Source: Anastatus disparis
Taxonomy: Eukaryota > Arthropoda > Insecta > Hymenoptera > Eupelmidae
Length of the DNA: 64,000 nt
NCBI GenBank assembly: GCA_017163975.1
Contig: JAFFSR010000264.1
Span: 4,783,501 to 4,847,500, forward strand
Reading direction: 5' to 3'
In this document: positions 59,741 to 64,000 of the stretch, one piece after another
Position numbering within the stretch: position 1 is the first letter of the stretch
Layout of the letters: each line of letters starts with the position of its first letter
Program-made: the position numbers and the translations under genes
Notes under the pieces: generated by a model
Databases searched by the model: none
Seen by the model: the letters and a program-made list of their open reading frames with translations, nothing else
Told to the model about the DNA's origin: nothing

Positions 59741-62700
59741 TATATCTTCGAACGTCATTATAATATATATGTATACAATAAACAATTTAACTTTATTTTA
59801 CTAGCATTATTAAACATTAAAAATCTTTGAAATCTATATATTCTTTTACGTAAATTTTTATAAATTTTTTCATTATTTCCATTTAGGGCATTGAATATCA
59901 ATAGAGCAAAGATATGACTCACAAGTAATTTTGTCATCGCGTTGACCGAATTACTTTTACTTTCATCATGTTCCTTTTAACTTTCGCCTATATATTCTGC
60001 CGTATGCGTGTCATCCAGCTGGTTCTTGTATATTTACATAAATATATATAGTTACCTAATATGATTTCTTTCATATAGCTAGCTGAAATAATATGTAAAA
60101 AGGGAATTTTTATTTTTAGGCATGATCTTATACTGACGAGCGACCAAATTCAACTATAAAAAAGGAACTAAAAAGTAAAAAAAATAAAGAATAAATAATT
60201 TAAAAAAAAAACGCTTTTATTAAAAAATAAAAAGTTTAATATTTCAAATGTATAATTACATTATAAATTATGTTTCTGTCTAATATTATATTGAAATTTT
60301 ATATAAAAGCGTGGAGAATATTGAATGAACATTTAGAATTATACTCTACACACTTTTATATAAATTTTAATAAAATATTAGGCAGAAACATAATTTATAA
60401 TGTAATTATACACAATTTGAATTATTAAACTTTTTATTTTTTTATTTTTTAATAAGAGCGTTTTTTTCAAATTATTTTTTTATTTATTTTTTTTTACTTT
60501 TTAATTCCTTTTAAATTTTTTAAAATTTATTCTTTTCTACGTAAATTAATTTTTTTAACGTTGAATAAAAGCATTTTTTTTTAAAATATTTTTTTTATTA
60601 ATTTTATTTATTTATATGAGTATACAAATGTTCACGAATATATGTACACATTTTTATACTTATATATACGTAAGCGTATACATAACTGTGTTTTTTGCAA
60701 TACTTGTATACATTTTCTCAGTAACGCGTATACGTATAAGCCTTTACTGAGAATTGAGTAGCTGTTACGAATAGCCGCACAAAGAAGAGAGGCCGATTAG
60801 TCATATAGCGCTGGCTATATAATATTGCTTATAAATATTTAATTATAAAAACATTTTTAAAAAATTACAGAATCATGTATTGTCATGCAAAATACATATA
60901 CTCTGAAAATTTCAGCCATCTAAGTCATTGGGAAGTACGTTAATTTTTAAACGCAAGATTTTAGGACATATTCAGAGACAGTCAATAAATAAAAGCGTTT
61001 TATTAATAATAATTAATAAAAAGGTTTCGAGCCTACTTTTTAAGGTAAAAGATTTTAATTTTATAGTAATCTTTAGTAAATTGTTAAAATTATTCATTTA
61101 AAAAATCGCTTATATTTTCTCTCAAAAAATTTATTTTATAATAAAAATTTTTATAATTTATTTCCGTTTGTAAAAAGGTAAAATTTGTATTTTATTTGAT
61201 TTAATATATTATTCAAGTATTTTGATTTATTTAATTTTTTTATATTTATGATATCATTGCAGAAATTATATTCTTTCAACAAAGTTAATTTTCAAAAATT
61301 CATTGAAATAAACTTTAAATGATTTTAGGAATAGCTAAAAGGTGCAACGCACGACAAATTTGAATTTGTACGTGCGAATAAAGACTATCCAAGGATAAGG
61401 ATTAGTATAAATACTATATATAGAAATGACCATTTGCATAGTGAGTGTAAATGGGTTTTAAATTATTTGCACAGGTATACGATCATAAACAGTCTAGCTG
61501 CCCATAGTTTAGTACCCCTATACAAATATTTGCTTGAACGTGAAGTCATAAAATTGTAATAGAAAATTTTTTATTTCATCCAAAGTTATTGAAAAACCTA
61601 TTTGCTATGCCTCTAATACTTTTTTTATGATTCAAAAGCAATTCAATTTTAGATTCAAATACTTGTTCGATTTTAATAGTTTAAAATAACTAAATATTCG
61701 ACAAAGTATAAATCCGGTTTTTTTTTGTTATAATAAACGTGTATTTTAATATTAACATTAAAACTAATAAACATAAAATATTTTTAAAAAACGTAAAAAA
61801 TGAAACAATATAAAATAAACATTATAAATAATATAAAAATTAATTAATCTATACTTTCATGTTTTATAACAAGCAAAAAATCATAGCTCAAAAAATTCAA
61901 CGGCATTCGAAAGAGCAAGTAAAAACTTTACAAAAATGCTTCTGTAAAAAATTTAAATTCAAGTTTTTTAAAACAGTTTAAAAAGATAAAAAAGAACAAA
62001 AAATTGATCTTTTCAACTCTCTGCAAATTTAAATCCAGTCACCGTAACTAAAAAAAACGGGATTTGAAAGAATATTTATTCAGCTTCAAAATGAAGAGTC
62101 AAGCATTTGTTTTCGTCATATTTTTACTAAAGTTACAGTGTAGAAAGCACGTTTTTTTTCAAATGAGAATATTAACAAAAGTAAGAGAGTTAGAGAAAAA
62201 CTTCCGAGATTAAAAAAAATGTACTATTAGTTGTCGAAGATAAATCTGAAGTTAAAAATGAAATTTAAAGAAAACTAAATTTTCAATTTTTTAGCCTGGC
62301 AAAAAATTATATATTGTTTAATCATTTTTTAACAGAATGAAAAGTTGAAAAAATTTCTTTCCTCCAAATTTAAGCTTTTGCAATTTTTGCGTTCTGGGTA
62401 CGCAAAAGCACGTAGAGTGTATTTCTGCCGTGATATTAGCATGAAAAATGAAGGAAAAACTACTTTAAAATACATATTTTTTAAAATAATTTATATTAAT
62501 GTATATTAGATGACATGTTTGTATAAATTCATTAAATTTAAAAAATTTCATTTTCAAGAAATGCGGAAAAAATATTTTGTTATCACTAATTTTTTTCATA
62601 AAGTATTTTTTTATCAGTAAAAAAATGAAAAATATAACATCAACATCAGTTTAACTTTAAATTTAATGTGTTAGTAAAGTAATAACTGTGCGAATTTTGG

Positions 62701-63505
62701 TTCAATCTATTGCACGAATATATTTGCGATTCGTATTTCTGTAGAACACAATAATATACTTATACAACAAAATACAATGTGAATTAATAATTCACTCTTT
62801 GTTGAATAAATTATTAAGATTTAAGACTTATAAAAAAATAAAAATTATTTGGAATTTAAGCATAAAATTTCTTTGAAGAATTGTTATTACATTTAACAAT
62901 TTTGTTTTAATTTTTATTATTTTATAATTTCTTAATTTGTTGATTTTTTATCAACTCATTTTTTCCAATTAACAGATTGAGATCCCAACTTTCATTCACC
63001 ATAAAAAACCATGTGCTTCTTAATGTTTACCCAGATGTAATTTATGTTATACGCTGTAATATTTTGGACATGAAGACTATTTTTATATTTTTAGATTTTG
63101 ATGTAACATGTATTTTGGCCATTATTTAAAAATCCATAAATAAAAATTTAGCGATTTAATCATTTTATAAGGTTGCGTGCTTCTTAAATCTGCAGTCATA
63201 GAATGTAGTTTTAATCACAGTCAAAGGACATTTAAAGAACGCTCGCTATCATCGACAATATGCGTATATATATATTCAATTTTTTACAATAGTAGATAAT
63301 ATAATTTTTTATTATATAAATAGATAAGTGCTCGTTGACTATATCTACCACTCAAAAAGTCATTTAATTCTCACAAACAAGCATGATTTGTACAAGATTA
63401 ACACATGATATAATTTTGATTTATTATTTTGCAAAATTTGCACTGTACATACACAATTTCTATATAAAAATCTTTTATTCTTACCTCAACAATAATAGCC
63501 ATTTT
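59741..63505. other. AT-rich intergenic tract
   Basis: No gene is visible. It holds the long palindrome at 60157-60515 and small GC-richer patches at about 60660-60830 and 61330-61480. A short hairpin lies at about 61350-61378 (CGCACG...CGTGCG). The rest is featureless to the eye. Confidence 0.5.
60157..60515. mobile_element. Long foldback palindrome, arms about 165 bp
   Basis: The left arm (about 60157-60325) and right arm (about 60345-60515) are reverse complements with few mismatches and small indels. Landmarks on the left are GGAACTAAAAAGTAAAAA, ACGCTTTTATTAAAAAATAA, ATAATTACATTATAAATTAT, TGTTTCTGTCTAATATT and TATATAAAAGCGTG; each recurs inverted on the right in mirror order. The loop is only a few tens of bases. 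No coding sequence is present. The structure fits a foldback MITE, and a transcript would form long double-stranded RNA. Confidence 0.8.
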
Positions 63506-63907
63506 ATTAACACGAATAGTAATGAGAGCGCGGTGGCGTAACGGATAGAGCTCTTGCCTTCATCGCGGTGGATATGCGTTCGAATCCTGGCCAGGTACCT
63601 CTGACTTATTTTTCTAAAGAAAAATTAGTGTATGTGCTAATAATATCGCGCGGCTCGATCTCGTTGGGTATCGATTGATTGTTGGTCACAAAAAATGTGA
63701 CTGACCATCGATCGGCAGTCAAAGATTTCGGTATGGTGTATCAGATAGGCTAGCCTGATGTAATCTGTTAAACGGTTCCGAGCTAGAATCTATCTGATAT
63801 TATCATTGAAAAAGTTAATTATATAGAGGATAATAATATCCTGTATATAATTAACTTTTTTTTTTTAAAAAATAAAAAAAAAAAAAAAAAAAATTAACAC
63901 GAATAGT
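63506..63907 (+). mobile_element. tRNA-derived SINE, family B, with 15-bp target duplication
   Basis: The body 63521-63892 is flanked by perfect direct repeats ATTAACACGAATAGT at 63506-63520 and 63893-63907. It opens with a Pol III promoter: box A region GGTGGCGTAACGGATAGAG and box B GCGTTCGAATCC. A roughly 220-bp tRNA-unrelated body follows. Near the 3' end lies a hairpin (63809-63856) whose arms are AAAAAGTTAATTATATA and its inverse. The element ends in an A-rich tail (63867-63892). The perfect duplication and intact promoter suggest recent insertion by LINE machinery. Confidence 0.88.
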
Positions 63908-64000
63908 GGGCCAAAAGTAAGATCCTTGTACAAAGTTAAAAATATATGGCAAACGAATTAGATAAATTCACCATACTTTTAACTTTTTATGTGACTTTTT

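Noticed and set aside
63525..63595. tRNA gene with CAT-like anticodon
   Set aside because: It is the head of a SINE bounded by target duplications; no acceptor stem is formed.
1..64000. CRISPR arrays, operons, prophage or plasmid functions
   Set aside because: No regularly spaced repeats with unique spacers and no prokaryotic gene organisation; all clear genes are intron-split eukaryotic genes.

Overview
The window is nuclear DNA from an animal, most probably an insect. It is strongly AT-rich, its genes are split by short GT-AG introns, and the proteins read like insect orthologues of conserved eukaryotic genes. The dock-type adaptor and the AGFG (drongo) protein in particular look hymenopteran, so a parasitoid wasp or relative is my best guess; that is an inference from protein flavour, not proof. 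No bacterial, plasmid, phage or CRISPR features are present. All exon joins given here were checked for continuous reading frame and splice consensus by eye.

Layout. 1-3480: possible tail and 3' UTR of an upstream gene, then AT-rich spacer with a strong hairpin at 2.3 kb. 3.8-5.0 kb (+): CAMLG/GET2-like ER receptor. 5.1-6.2 kb (-): TFAM, the mitochondrial HMG-box factor, convergent with CAMLG. 7.8-10.0 kb (+): Rab geranylgeranyltransferase alpha subunit, divergent from TFAM. 11.5-13.35 kb (+): AGFG/drongo ArfGAP. 14.6-17.25 kb (-): dock/NCK adaptor, with a GC-richer promoter-like block at 18.2-19.6 kb. 19.6-22.6 kb: spacer with two inverted-repeat elements. 24.0-27.05 kb (+): ITM2/BRI protein with a BRICHOS domain. 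27.9-29.06 kb (-): RSRC1-type SR-related protein. 29-45 kb: a long gene-poor, repeat-rich tract with several MITE-like elements, tRNA-derived SINE copies and separate GC-richer islands. 44.96-55.25 kb (+): an SLC7 light-chain amino-acid transporter, whose large first coding intron holds a SINE nested inside a MITE and a decayed reverse transcriptase. 58.1-59.1 kb (-): an unrecognised two-pass membrane protein. 59.1-64 kb: its promoter block, a very long palindrome at 60.2-60.5 kb, AT-rich spacer, and an apparently young SINE with a perfect 15-bp target duplication at 63.5-63.9 kb.

The genes are unrelated housekeeping or signalling functions (tail-anchored protein insertion, mtDNA packaging, Rab prenylation, NPF-motif trafficking, SH2/SH3 signalling, a BRICHOS membrane protein, splicing, amino-acid transport) and do not form a pathway cluster. 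The unusual content lies in the non-coding part: at least ten inverted-repeat or foldback elements of different families, two tRNA-derived SINE families (one with five copies), and a two-copy dispersed repeat flanked in one copy by opposed minisatellite arms. I found no convincing undescribed multi-gene system.
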